Source: Anaerolinea sp. (GTDB lineage Bacteria > Chloroflexota > Anaerolineae > Anaerolineales > Anaerolineaceae). From it: a stretch of DNA of 64,000 nt. Shown here in pieces: positions 9,881 to 18,959 of this stretch; the first letter of the stretch is position 1; each line of letters opens with the position of its first letter. Below the pieces are notes generated by a model that saw only the letters and a list, made by a program, of their open reading frames with translations, was not told the DNA's origin and made no database searches. A program made the translations under genes and the position numbers. The stretch spans positions 1 to 64,000 of the forward strand of contig JARKOV010000093.1 in assembly GCA_029975965.1 (NCBI GenBank), in the 5' to 3' direction.

Positions 9881-11111
9881 CCGCCCGCCCGTGGGAGACC
9901 GGAATTTCACTGTTCGGCATGGCATTGCCCATCACAGAGCAAATGAATGCCTCCAGTTGGCTGACTATGGCACGCCAATCGTAGCGTGCTTCGACCAGAG
10001 CGCGCCCGTTCCTCTGCAATTCGGCGCGCAAATCCGGTCGCTCGAGCAGGCTCACCACCGCATCCGCAAATTCCTGCGGATCATCGGCCAGCAGAAAATC
10101 CCGCCCAGGGGTCAAATCCAGGCCCTCCGCCCCGCGTGCGGTCGACACCACCGGCGTGCCGGCCGCCAGCCCCTCCAGGATCTTCAGGCGCGTCCCCCCA
10201 CCGGTGCGGATGGGGACAACATTCACGCAGACCCTGGCAAGCACCGTGCGAATATCCTCAACATAACCGGTGAAGATAACCCGGTCGCCGAGTTTCAGGC
10301 GATCCACGGGGGCGCCGCCGGTATTTCCGGTAACGTACAGGGTGGCCTCGGGATGCCGCGCGAGCACCAGCGGAAAGATTTGCCTCACAAAGTATTCCAC
10401 CGCCTCAAAATTGACCCCGTATGAAACCGCACCGGTGTAGACCAGCGCATTGGGGTCGACCTGTGCCGCATCCGGCGGGCTAAACCGTTGTGTGTCTACC
10501 CCGTTTGGAATCACTTCAAGCCGCTTGATCCCTGCAGCGCAGGAAGCGACCGCTTCCCTTTCGAGTTCCGAGACGACCGTGTACCCGTCAAATTCCTGCG
10601 ACAATCGATCGACGTATCGCGAGAGCTTGTTCCAGGTCAGGCGGAAGCGGGCTCGCTGGAGGGGGTCGGTGGTCGACTGGCACTGGCTGCTGATCTTGGT
10701 GATCTCCAACTCTTCGAGAATCTTCTTCGCACCCCGGATCTCCCGGGCATACAGCGCCATATCGATTTCGGAGGCGATGACCAGGTCGTAGCGCTGTCGC
10801 GCCCCGGCCTCACGGACCTTTGCGACCATCTCAGGGTGGTGAGTATCCAGGTATGAACGCGGGATTGGCGAGAAAAACCCCATCATAGCCCGGATTCCTC
10901 CTGGTCGGTAAGCCTTGTAAGCCACCAGGTCAACCTCACCCAGGAACCGCTTCAATTCAGCTACCTGCGCCGAAGCGACTGGTTCCTCATAAAAGGAGAT
11001 CAAGTCAACCTGGTGGCTTTCTGCCAGCCCTTTGAGCAGGTTGAAGATGCGGATACGCGCCCCGTTATCCGGGGGGTAAGGAAACCAGCGCGACAGGAAG
11101 AGGATTTTCAT
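9873..11111 (-). CDS. Glycosyltransferase family 4
   Basis: This is a 412-residue cytoplasmic GT-B enzyme opening with MKILFLSRWFPYPPDNGARI, closely like the start of the GT4 at 7683-8879. The donor site VVPIRTGGGTRLKILEGLAA then GTPVVSTARGAEGL lies near residues 293-330 and keeps the Glu of the EX7E motif. A middle stretch on targeting (EFDGYTVVSELEREAV) is standard for the family. It begins 4 bases after the preceding GT2 gene and overlaps the following one by 8, so these three are tightly coupled. Likely role is addition of a sugar to the undecaprenyl-linked repeat unit. Confidence 0.9.
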   Translation of the reverse strand: MKILFLSRWFPYPPDNGARIRIFNLLKGLAESHQVDLISFYEEPVASAQVAELKRFLGEVDLVAYKAYRPGGIRAMMGFFSPIPRSYLDTHHPEMVAKVREAGARQRYDLVIASEIDMALYAREIRGAKKILEELEITKISSQCQSTTDPLQRARFRLTWNKLSRYVDRLSQEFDGYTVVSELEREAVASCAAGIKRLEVIPNGVDTQRFSPPDAAQVDPNALVYTGAVSYGVNFEAVEYFVRQIFPLVLARHPEATLYVTGNTGGAPVDRLKLGDRVIFTGYVEDIRTVLARVCVNVVPIRTGGGTRLKILEGLAAGTPVVSTARGAEGLDLTPGRDFLLADDPQEFADAVVSLLERPDLRAELQRNGRALVEARYDWRAIVSQLEAFICSVMGNAMPNSEIPVSHGRADA

Positions 11112-11115
11112 CCGC

Positions 11116-12000
11116 TTACCGCTCCCAGGCCCCTTGCTTGCCCCTGAAAAAATCGCGGATGGCGGCCCACATCACCTTGCGTTGTTCTCGCTTGCCGCGC
11201 CATTTTGGTCGCAGGCTCCAGCTCACCAGGGTGCGCAGGTTGTTGAAGACGAGCGTATTCCACCAGGCCCCCCACGTGGCGCCGGTTTTTTTCAGAAACA
11301 AGAGGCGGTTGCGCGTCATGTAATACAGCACGGAGGGCGACGCCTCGCGGGCTTCAGGGGTGATTTTGTGCCAGATTTTGGCCCCCGGATGCAGGGCAAT
11401 CTCATACCCGGCGCGTTTTATCCGCACGCACCATTCCACTTCCTCGTAATAGGCAAAAAAGCTCTCGTCCAGCAGCCCGGCTTTTCTCACCGCCTCCGCT
11501 TTGACCAGCATGGCGCAACCGGTGATGAAATCGACCCTGTAAGGTGTGGACCCAAACTGCCCGCGGTCCGTCTCACCCAGGCCGATCATCTCCGTCGACC
11601 CGCGCTGCCAGTCGATCGACCCCCCCGCCGACCAGATCACCTCCGGCTGGCTGTGGTAATAGATCAGCGGGCCGACCGCGCCGAGGGTCTCGTCTGCCTC
11701 GGCCAGCTCGACCAGCCGGGCGAGAAAATCGGGCGCAACGACCGTGTCGTTGTTGAGGAGGAACACGTAACCGGCTTTGAGCTCAAGCGCGCGGGTCATC
11801 GCGGCGTTGTTCGCGCCGACAAAGCCCAGGTTGGCACCCGCCTCGAGCAGCTCCACGTTTGGATAACGGCTTCGTATGGCCTCCACCGATCCATCCTGCG
11901 AGCCGTTGTCCACCACCAGCGCGCGCATATTGGCGTACTCCACCTGCGCGAGCGAGTCCAGGCAGGCGAGGGTGTCTACCTTGCCGTTCCAGTTGACCAA
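11116..12000 (-). CDS. Glycosyltransferase family 2, non-ATG start
   Basis: This is a GT-A glycosyltransferase of about 295 residues with LVNWNGKVDTLACLDSLAQ at the start, ALVVDNGSQDGS near residue 30, VFLLNNDTVVAPDFL at the metal site near 80, and DFITGCAMLVKAEAV near 155. No ATG or GTG exists in frame back to the previous stop. TTG at 12000 truncates the first beta strand. CTG at 12015 would keep it whole (VYIILVNWNG) and sits just after the upstream stop codon. The true start is therefore uncertain by about five codons. No clear ribosome site is visible, so translation may depend on coupling to the upstream GT4 gene. Confidence 0.85.
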   Translation of the reverse strand: MVNWNGKVDTLACLDSLAQVEYANMRALVVDNGSQDGSVEAIRSRYPNVELLEAGANLGFVGANNAAMTRALELKAGYVFLLNNDTVVAPDFLARLVELAEADETLGAVGPLIYYHSQPEVIWSAGGSIDWQRGSTEMIGLGETDRGQFGSTPYRVDFITGCAMLVKAEAVRKAGLLDESFFAYYEEVEWCVRIKRAGYEIALHPGAKIWHKITPEAREASPSVLYYMTRNRLLFLKKTGATWGAWWNTLVFNNLRTLVSWSLRPKWRGKREQRKVMWAAIRDFFRGKQGAWER

Positions 12001-12023
12001 AATGATGTAGACCAGAGGAGTGT

Positions 12024-13394
12024 TCAGACCGGCATCTCTTTCGTTTTCTTCTTGGTCTCGATCAAGCGCTGGTAGAGCTTTTCCAACTCGTCGGTCTCAG
12101 CGGAAACATCCATCACTGTGCCGATCCCTTCGGAGAGTTTTTGCAGCAAATTCGGGTCGTCGACCAGCTTGCGCAGTTGATCCGCCAGGCTTTGCGGATC
12201 GCGAGGCTTGAACAAAAAGCCATCGACTCCATGGCGAACCTGCTCGGTCATCCCACCCAGGTCGGATGTGATGACCGGCTTTCCGCGTGAAAAGGCTTCG
12301 AGAATCACGGTGGGGCGATTCTCAAACCACACCGAAGGCACCACGATCACGTCGCACTCATCCATCACCCGACCGGCTTCCTGCGCCGGATAGGGGCCGG
12401 CAAAGAGGATGTCTGGCCTGCCTCCCGCCAGCGCGCGCAACTCTCTAGTGTAATCCGGCCAGGATTTCAAATCCCCATAGATGCGCAATTCGCATTTCCC
12501 TGGCTCCGGGTCCAGCAGACGGTAAGCCTTGACCAGCACGTCGACGCCCTTATGCACCGCCACCTGTCCCATGTAACCGATCACCAGCTTGCCATCCTCG
12601 CGGCGCGCTTTCTGGGGAAGCGGCGCGCTCGGGTCGATCTCGATCCCATTTGGGAAGAAGAACACTTCGCGCGGGTGAATTCCGTACTCGTACAGCTTGT
12701 TTTCCAGGAAGCGGGTATGCGTGACCACCACATCGGCGCTTTCCAGCAAGTAGCGGTTATAGTCGCGCCGCTTCTCGATGTAGTGAATTTCCGCTTGTTT
12801 TTGCTTAAACGGTTTGAGCAGCCCCTTCGTGCCCAAATAGGTGAAGATATTGCCCGGCGCCCCGCGGAACATCTCATCCAGCTTGAGATAACGCCGCTTA
12901 TTCGAGTTGAGGCACCACACGCAGCGGGCCGGCTCGACCGGTCGCTCGCACAAGGACCCGTCCGTGCGCATCAGGGTTATCAAAGGGCACAAGAACCAGA
13001 AATCCACCAGCGTGACCACGCTGGGCACATCATAAGCAAAAGCCGCTTCCAGTATGCAGCCGGTGATCAAATATCCCGAGAGCAGGTGGATCACATCCGG
13101 GCGGTTGTCCTTGATATGTTCCATATACCACCGGCTGATCTTCTCATTACAATAATCCAGGCTCAAGGGATAGGTCGTGTCTTTTCGATCGATGTAAAGC
13201 CGGTGAATGCTCAGGTTTCCGTCCACTTCCGTCTGGCAGAATGGCGCACCCTCGGGCGCGTCAACCGACTCGACCACCACGATCTCGACCGTGTGCCCTT
13301 TCCTGAGATAGGCTTCGGCGAAACGCTTGGTCATTTTCTCCGTACCGCCAATATACCTGGGCGGAAAATGGGCAAATGCGATGGTGATTTTCAC
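12024..13394 (-). CDS. Glycosyltransferase family 4
   Basis: This is a 456-residue GT-B enzyme when started at GTG 13394. That GTG overlaps the TGA of the upstream flippase gene and gives the usual opening VKITIAFAHFPPRYIGG. A longer reading to 13445 would place 17 unrelated residues in front. The N-terminal GG loop follows the first strand. The donor motif VVPSVWFENRPTVILEAFSR then GKPVITSDLGGMTEQV lies near residues 340-380 and has the conserved Glu. A four-cysteine patch (CERPVEPARCVWCLNSNKRR plus an earlier FLCP) is a feature of one GT4 subgroup. It follows the flippase by translational overlap. Confidence 0.88.
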   Translation of the reverse strand: MKITIAFAHFPPRYIGGTEKMTKRFAEAYLRKGHTVEIVVVESVDAPEGAPFCQTEVDGNLSIHRLYIDRKDTTYPLSLDYCNEKISRWYMEHIKDNRPDVIHLLSGYLITGCILEAAFAYDVPSVVTLVDFWFLCPLITLMRTDGSLCERPVEPARCVWCLNSNKRRYLKLDEMFRGAPGNIFTYLGTKGLLKPFKQKQAEIHYIEKRRDYNRYLLESADVVVTHTRFLENKLYEYGIHPREVFFFPNGIEIDPSAPLPQKARREDGKLVIGYMGQVAVHKGVDVLVKAYRLLDPEPGKCELRIYGDLKSWPDYTRELRALAGGRPDILFAGPYPAQEAGRVMDECDVIVVPSVWFENRPTVILEAFSRGKPVITSDLGGMTEQVRHGVDGFLFKPRDPQSLADQLRKLVDDPNLLQKLSEGIGTVMDVSAETDELEKLYQRLIETKKKTKEMPV

Positions 13395-14857
13395 GATGAT
13401 GCCGCCTTTTGCGAGTTCATCCGCAGGCTGCGCATGAACCGCCATTCGTCTCGACCGATCACCCTGAACAGGATTAAAAGCACGAAATAGAGCCCTACAC
13501 AGATGGCGATATTCAACAGAAGATGGACTCTCGGCTCAAGTGCAATTGCCGTTCCCCCGATGATCAACGACGCGATCAGCGGCAGGATGAGGCAACTGAC
13601 CCAGTTCATCACCTTCAGAACTGGACGCAATATCCAGACGTATTGGGTTAATAACACCGCCTCGGTGGCGACCGTCATGATCGCCGCCGCCATCAAGCCA
13701 TAACGAGGCACCAGTATCAGGTTAATCACGATATTAAAGCCTGTGCTGACCAAAACGGCGCGCGCCGCCTGCTTTTCATGCCCTGAAATCAAGACCATGT
13801 ACCCAAAGAACTCCGAGGCAAACATCAGAGGAACCACCCAGATGACAATCTTCAACGCGGGGGTGGCCGGGGTGAAATCGGCAGTGAAAATAAAAGGCAC
13901 GATTTGCGCCGCCAGCGCCCACACGCCCACCGCAATCGGAAGAGAGGCCACCATCAGGTAACGCATCGCCCGCTCGTAGCTCGTGGCCAGTTTGTGCGGC
14001 TCGTTGACCGACTGGCGCGACAGCGAGGGATAGAGGGCGGTGTTCAGCACGTTCGAGACCAGCACCGCAGAAAAAACCAGGTTGTAGGCGGCGTTGTAAA
14101 AACCCGTTTCGGCGTCGCCGCGATAAATGTTGAGCAGCAGCGTGTCGAACTTGTACGAAAGACCAAGCGCGAAACCGATGATGCCAAACGGCAGGCTCGC
14201 CCGCAGCAGCTTCGACCAGATTTCCGGCGTCGGCTTGCCGGGCACCACCCCCAGCGCCCGCACCCCTCGCCAGCAGACCACCGCCATCACCCCGACGCCG
14301 ATCAACGTCGCGATGATCAGGCCGTAGTATCCCAGGCCGAAATAGAGGGCTAACCCTCCCAACACAACAAAGGCGAGCTGGCTGAGCACTTTGCTTCCGG
14401 ATGAGATATCCAGCCGCTCGAAACCCGCCAGCACCGCGTCGCTGGCGCCCTGAACGCTGTAGATCAACAATCCCAGAGAATTGAGCGCGATCGCACCGAC
14501 CATCAACCACGGTCGCCCGGTCAACCAGGCCCCGCCGACCATCAACAGGATGGTCAGGAATGAGAGCAACAGGCGCAGGCGCAGGATGTTGCCGTACAAG
14601 GCCTGGGCGCGAGCGTGACCGTCGGGCTGATCGCGCATCCGCGCGATCTCGCGCACCGCATACGGGCTGAGCCCGAGGTCGGAGATAAAGGAAAAAGTGA
14701 CCCCAAAAGCGAGAACCGCCGAATACTGCCCAAAGGCATCCGCGCCCAGGTTGCGCACGATGAGTATAGAAAAAGCGAAGGAGAGAATCTTGATGACGAC
14801 CTGCGCCACCATCCCAATCGCTGAGTTGCGAAAAATCGTTTCGGATAATCGTCTCAT
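13391..14857 (-). CDS. Wzx-type polysaccharide flippase
   Basis: This is a 488-residue membrane protein with about 12-14 hydrophobic helices. It matches the oligosaccharide flippase/MOP family: the N-terminal pattern RLSETIFRNSAIGMVAQVVI followed by ILIVRNLGADAFGQY is typical of Wzx and PST-type transporters. These move undecaprenyl-diphosphate-linked repeat units across the cytoplasmic membrane for polymerisation outside. Together with the O-antigen-ligase/polymerase-like protein at 32758-34260 it indicates a Wzx/Wzy-dependent pathway. The stop codon overlaps the GTG of the following GT4 gene. A 96-base gap separates it from the lipoprotein gene upstream, where a TATAAT box is found. Confidence 0.9.
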   Translation of the reverse strand: MRRLSETIFRNSAIGMVAQVVIKILSFAFSILIVRNLGADAFGQYSAVLAFGVTFSFISDLGLSPYAVREIARMRDQPDGHARAQALYGNILRLRLLLSFLTILLMVGGAWLTGRPWLMVGAIALNSLGLLIYSVQGASDAVLAGFERLDISSGSKVLSQLAFVVLGGLALYFGLGYYGLIIATLIGVGVMAVVCWRGVRALGVVPGKPTPEIWSKLLRASLPFGIIGFALGLSYKFDTLLLNIYRGDAETGFYNAAYNLVFSAVLVSNVLNTALYPSLSRQSVNEPHKLATSYERAMRYLMVASLPIAVGVWALAAQIVPFIFTADFTPATPALKIVIWVVPLMFASEFFGYMVLISGHEKQAARAVLVSTGFNIVINLILVPRYGLMAAAIMTVATEAVLLTQYVWILRPVLKVMNWVSCLILPLIASLIIGGTAIALEPRVHLLLNIAICVGLYFVLLILFRVIGRDEWRFMRSLRMNSQKAASS

Positions 14858-14919
14858 GAAGTGGTCTGTGCTACTCGTAATCTGGCTTTGTCAAGGCTCT
14901 CCCGACCAACCGCCGGGGG

Positions 14920-14925
14920 ATTATA
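14920..14925 (-). promoter_or_regulatory. TATAAT box upstream of the flippase gene
   Basis: A perfect TATAAT reads leftward in the 96-base gap between the PQQ lipoprotein gene and the flippase gene, 63 bases before the flippase ATG. No good -35 sequence is visible at 16-18 bases. It may be an internal promoter that supports the distal flippase and glycosyltransferase genes. This rests on the -10 match alone. Confidence 0.3.
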
Positions 14926-14953
14926 AAGGATCCGGCCAACAATTTCCTCATCC

Positions 14954-16702
14954 TCAAGGGTTCGCGGATGTCAAGGCGATAATCGCGCCGTCGACGCTCT
15001 TCCAATAGATCGTTCCGTTCGCGATCACCGCGCTGCGCACCGGGGTCGACCAATACTGGTCATAAATCCGGTCGCCGGCGTAATAGATGTAAAAACCGGG
15101 GTCCACGGGAAAGCTTTCCCCGGGGGAGGTCATCGTTTGGGGGCAGTAATTGCCGGAGCGGTTGCCACATTGCCCCGCGCCCAGGGTGTTCAACACCGGG
15201 GTCAATTCTTGCGACTGGATCGGGTTGGCGTAGGCATCTCCCAGAGCGGGCGAGCGGTCGAGGATCTTTAACCCGCCCAAAAGCTGCCAGTGTGAATGAA
15301 AGAGCATATCGCCTGCCATGGAGAGCGGGCTTTGCTCATCGGTCGGCAGACGGAAACTGCCCTGATCCTTGTAATCTCTCACGAAGCGGATATCGCCGGT
15401 TGTCAGGTCCATCTCGCCGAAAGTGGTATCGGATCGCCCGTCGCAAAAACCTGAGGGGCAGGCCTGCCGGTTGCGCCAGAGCAGGTAAGCCACCTCTTCG
15501 CCATCCGCCACCTTTTTTACCACCACCTGGGGAGGCGTCGATTCAAAATCACCGCCGTTGCCGATCGCGCCGACCATCACAGGCGCCGGGTAGCGCAACG
15601 CGCCATCTGCCAGGTCCAGCACAAACAGCGACTGGTAAGCCGGGTTCTGGGTCAGGAATTCGCGGATTTCATCCAGCGAAGCCGGCGCGCCGCCATCCGG
15701 CTGCCACATCTTCTCCCAATCCAGGTAAGACCGCACGATCACCACGTCATTCTCGTCCGAAACCACCGGATAGGTGTCGGCAAAGAACGTGTCGCCGCGC
15801 CGCGTGTCTGGGTCGGCGTTGACCGTCACCCGCCAGCGCGGGCTGCCGTTCTGCGCCCTGACCGCGTGCACCGAGCGGTCCTCCGCCAGGAGGATGATCG
15901 TCCCGCCGGAGATTTGCGAATATGCCGCCGAGCCGACCAGCGCCGCACCGGCATCGTAGGACCAGATTTGCTCCAGCGTGGCCTTGTCCAGCGCGTAGAG
16001 GATCCCGTCCCGCGAGCCGACGTACACGACCTGCCCGGCAAGCAGGGGCGCCATCTCGATCGCCCCGCGCAAATCCACCACCCGCTTCGACTCTCCGGTG
16101 CGCGCATCCAGCATGGTAAATTTGCCGTTCTGCGCCCCAAAGTACACGCTCTGGGTGCTGGCATCATAAGCGCCGGTGTTGATCACCGCTCCGCCCAGGT
16201 CGGCAGAGGTCCAGGTCAATTGCCCGCTTTCCTCCGAGATTGCCCGCACCCTGCCGTCGCGATGCCCCACATAAAGGTTGCCGCCGCCGGTGACCGGTTG
16301 CACCCCTTTGGGCAGACCAAGGTGGTCGGGTGCAGGGACGCCGTCCACCGGGCCGTTCCAGATCCACTTGACCCTCCACGGCAGGCTGACCTCCTGGGGG
16401 TAGAAGGACGTTCGTTGAGCAGAGTAGCCCAATTGGGTCCAATCCGTCCCCCCGCTCTCGACCGGGCGGTCCTCGTCGTCGATGGGAAGCGGCGCGGTGG
16501 GGCTGGCGGTCGCGCTTTCTGGCCTGGAGGTCGGGGTTGCGGGGGCCGGGCTTCCGGTCGCCTCACGGACCGCCGTCGGGGTGGACTGGGCGATCACCGC
16601 CGGTGGGGTCGTGGTTTCTTGCGTCGCCGTCTGCCTCCCACAGCTCACCGGCGCAATCGCGAGCAAAAAGACGGCCAGGTGGCTCAACCTGAGCTTAAAC
16701 AT
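14954..16702 (-). CDS. PQQ-type beta-propeller lipoprotein
   Basis: The product of 582 residues has a lipoprotein signal peptide with lipobox PVSC (Cys21), a low-complexity Thr/Pro/Ala spacer to about residue 80, and then PQQ/WD40-type propeller repeats. Repeat signatures such as GNLYVGHRDGRVRAISEESG, VYFGAQNGKFTMLDARTG and VYVGSRDGILYALDKATL are spaced about 40 residues apart from residue 130 on. The blade pattern is like BamB and quinoprotein dehydrogenases, but no cofactor or catalytic residues stand out, and a monoderm cell would not need BamB. It is probably a surface scaffold or binding protein. It lies between an acyltransferase gene and the flippase gene in the same leftward run. Confidence 0.8.
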   Translation of the reverse strand: MFKLRLSHLAVFLLAIAPVSCGRQTATQETTTPPAVIAQSTPTAVREATGSPAPATPTSRPESATASPTAPLPIDDEDRPVESGGTDWTQLGYSAQRTSFYPQEVSLPWRVKWIWNGPVDGVPAPDHLGLPKGVQPVTGGGNLYVGHRDGRVRAISEESGQLTWTSADLGGAVINTGAYDASTQSVYFGAQNGKFTMLDARTGESKRVVDLRGAIEMAPLLAGQVVYVGSRDGILYALDKATLEQIWSYDAGAALVGSAAYSQISGGTIILLAEDRSVHAVRAQNGSPRWRVTVNADPDTRRGDTFFADTYPVVSDENDVVIVRSYLDWEKMWQPDGGAPASLDEIREFLTQNPAYQSLFVLDLADGALRYPAPVMVGAIGNGGDFESTPPQVVVKKVADGEEVAYLLWRNRQACPSGFCDGRSDTTFGEMDLTTGDIRFVRDYKDQGSFRLPTDEQSPLSMAGDMLFHSHWQLLGGLKILDRSPALGDAYANPIQSQELTPVLNTLGAGQCGNRSGNYCPQTMTSPGESFPVDPGFYIYYAGDRIYDQYWSTPVRSAVIANGTIYWKSVDGAIIALTSANP

Positions 16703-16737
16703 GTCGCCACCTCACCTTCGGATCCAGCCGGAAGGTG

Positions 16738-17712
16738 TCAATCCTGATCGGCAAAGCGGATCCCATAATAGCGCAGCATGAAGAGCCGGAGCCCGGTGTG
16801 AACCAGATCCGGGGCGTACCGGGTGCGGCAGGTCATCAGATCCAGGCTCAGCGAGCCTTGCGGTGGGTTCCAACCCGGGCGATTGACCACGTAAATGCGG
16901 CGCTCCGCACTGCTCCAGCCCTCCGAAGGTGGCAAATCGCCTTCCGAGGTGACCAGGATGACCCGGTACGGCTTGCCGTGCCAGCGAAAGGCAAGCTGGT
17001 CCTCGCTTTCGGTGATTGCCCGCGCCGGTATGCCCATCTCGCGTTGCAGCCCGACGTCGATGAAATCGTGCAGCACCTTGCGTGCAGCCAGGTCGACGAA
17101 TCGTGGAGTCGGCTTGCGAACGGTGCGGTCCATGGGGTAAGTGACCCGGGCGGGGTTGCCTTCCGCCACCGAACCGGGCGGAATGGAGGCGGTCACCACC
17201 GAGCGCGAGTTGATAAACGAGTTATCGCCAATCTCCACCCCAGGGTGAAGGAAAGCTCCCGCCGCGCACCAGACCCGGTTGCCCAGGCGCACCCCGGCCC
17301 GCCTCACCCAATAGCCCTCGGTGTAAGGAAAGAAGGAAGCATGGGTGAAAATCATGCTGCGCGGGCCGAGCGCCGATTCGTTGCCAATGACCACATCCTC
17401 GTCGATATTGATCAACGATTGCGGGCCGATGTAGCACCAATCGCCTACCTGAAGAGAGGCGGAGCCATACACCAGGATAAAGCTGCTGATCTCCGAGTAG
17501 CTGCCGATGGTGACATCGCCCAGCACGCGAATCAAGGTCAGCGGGCGAATCACGCAGTGATCGCCCAGGGTGATCCGCTTGCCATCCACCGCCGAAAACC
17601 AGCCGATGTGCGCCTTGCGACCGATCTTCGCGCCGAAAAACCAGCGCATCAGCCAGATTTTGGCGAACGGCGGCGCAAGGAAAATGAGACCCAGACCCAG
17701 GATGCGAAACAT
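16738..17712 (-). CDS. Left-handed beta-helix acyltransferase with C-terminal extension
   Basis: The protein has 324 residues. An N-terminal hydrophobic or amphipathic segment (residues 3-25) precedes hexapeptide repeats from about residue 30 to 195, for example ITLGDHCVIRPLTLI, VTIGSYSEISSFILV and VVIGNESALGPRSMI. The likely catalytic His is in MIFTHASFFP near residue 123. This is the WcaF/maltose-acetyltransferase-like fold, which O- or N-acylates sugars. About 125 extra residues follow the helix without a family I recognise. The neighbours are a membrane acyltransferase-like gene and a deacetylase-like gene, which suggests a block that decorates the glycan. Confidence 0.82.
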   Translation of the reverse strand: MFRILGLGLIFLAPPFAKIWLMRWFFGAKIGRKAHIGWFSAVDGKRITLGDHCVIRPLTLIRVLGDVTIGSYSEISSFILVYGSASLQVGDWCYIGPQSLINIDEDVVIGNESALGPRSMIFTHASFFPYTEGYWVRRAGVRLGNRVWCAAGAFLHPGVEIGDNSFINSRSVVTASIPPGSVAEGNPARVTYPMDRTVRKPTPRFVDLAARKVLHDFIDVGLQREMGIPARAITESEDQLAFRWHGKPYRVILVTSEGDLPPSEGWSSAERRIYVVNRPGWNPPQGSLSLDLMTCRTRYAPDLVHTGLRLFMLRYYGIRFADQD

Positions 17713-17748
17713 GAAGGATTTCTCAGGCGATGTACATCGTGTCCACCG

Positions 17749-18927
17749 TCACAGGTAGCGCAGGATGCTGTAGCGTTTGCGCAGGGAGCGGTAATAATAG
17801 GTGATCGGGTACATAATGACCAGCCCCAGGATCCACACCGCAAAAAGGACCGCCATTCCCGGCAGCGGCAGCTCCAACCCGCGGATCAACCTGCCAAGCA
17901 GGCCATACACCACGATGTGGATAACGAAGAAAAACAGCGAGACCTGCCCAAACAGCACCAACCAGGTGAACGGCGGGCGCTTGAGCCACTCTGGGCGAGC
18001 CGAAAAGAGGGTAAAAAGAATCGCCGCCAATCCCAGGTTGAACGTCAGGTAGGTCAGGCTGGGCGGGGTCTTGCTCATCACCAGGAAATAATACCAGGGA
18101 TCTTCGCCCGAGTAAGGCGTCAGGTCGCCAAATCCGCCCAACAGGCGAAAAACGAACCAGACCGCAAACAATGCCGGAATGACCCAGAGGAAATTTTTCT
18201 GCTTGCCGGCGGCGGGGTTAAAGATGCCCCTGGCGAGCGAGTAGCCCAGTCCCATCAGCCCTGCCCAACCAAGGATCGAAAATTCCACCGCCGGAAATGT
18301 CTTCGTGCTGTACGACAAAATAAGCGCCTGCCAGAATGACTCGGTCTGGCTGAAATTGGCTGCGATAACCGGCAAGAAAATTTGGTAGCCAGCCAACATA
18401 GCCACCGACACCACCGTCATCACCCACACCGGCAGCATCCGCAGCAAGGCCAAACCCATCAGGCTGAGGCCGATACTGAGCAAGACATGGGTGTAGGGAC
18501 CTTTGCCCGCCCAGGAAACCTGGCAAACCGTCATATCCAGAATCAAGATCAATGCGGCCCGCGTCAACAAGAAGCGGCTGATCTGCCAGTCGGTGTCGCC
18601 GCGTTTCCTGCGGCTGGCTTCCAGCAAGACCACGCTCACCCCGCTGAGCAGCCAGAAGGTGGGAGCGGCGATGTTGGTAAAGAGACCCGCGACCCAATGC
18701 GGCCAGCTCTCGAGCACTGCCCGCATCCCGCCGTAGGTCTCGGCCTGCAGGCTGACCAGCAGGAAAGAGGCGATGTGGTCCAGCGCCATGGCGATCATCG
18801 CCACCCCGCGCAACGCGTCGATGGGGAGGATGCGCTGGCTGGCGACAGCCGCAGCAGCCACTTTCGGCTGGTCCACCGCGATCGCGCTCAATGGGCGTTC
18901 CAATTCAGCATTAATAGAAGGGTCCAT
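17749..18927 (-). CDS. DUF1624/HGSNAT-like membrane acyltransferase
   Basis: This is a membrane protein of about 392 residues and about 10 helices with the hallmark RILPIDALRGVAMIAMALDH near its N-terminus. That pattern is typical of DUF1624 proteins related to heparan-alpha-glucosaminide N-acetyltransferase, which move acetyl groups across a membrane onto sugars. A later loop holds VLLEASRRKRGD and HIVVYGLLGRLI. The ATG at 18927 (MDPSINAE) is preferred because GGGTGAA lies 5 bases upstream and it clears the preceding gene. A longer reading to 19014 would overlap that gene by 55 bases. Substrate is inferred only from the glycan context. Confidence 0.8.
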   Translation of the reverse strand: MDPSINAELERPLSAIAVDQPKVAAAAVASQRILPIDALRGVAMIAMALDHIASFLLVSLQAETYGGMRAVLESWPHWVAGLFTNIAAPTFWLLSGVSVVLLEASRRKRGDTDWQISRFLLTRAALILILDMTVCQVSWAGKGPYTHVLLSIGLSLMGLALLRMLPVWVMTVVSVAMLAGYQIFLPVIAANFSQTESFWQALILSYSTKTFPAVEFSILGWAGLMGLGYSLARGIFNPAAGKQKNFLWVIPALFAVWFVFRLLGGFGDLTPYSGEDPWYYFLVMSKTPPSLTYLTFNLGLAAILFTLFSARPEWLKRPPFTWLVLFGQVSLFFFVIHIVVYGLLGRLIRGLELPLPGMAVLFAVWILGLVIMYPITYYYRSLRKRYSILRYL

Positions 18928-18959
18928 AAGTTCACCCAATGAAAGGATATCGTTCAGCT

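Noticed and set aside
14954..16702. BamB outer-membrane assembly protein
   Set aside because: The propeller resembles BamB, but no Bam components are present and the organism is probably monoderm, so a different surface role is more likely.
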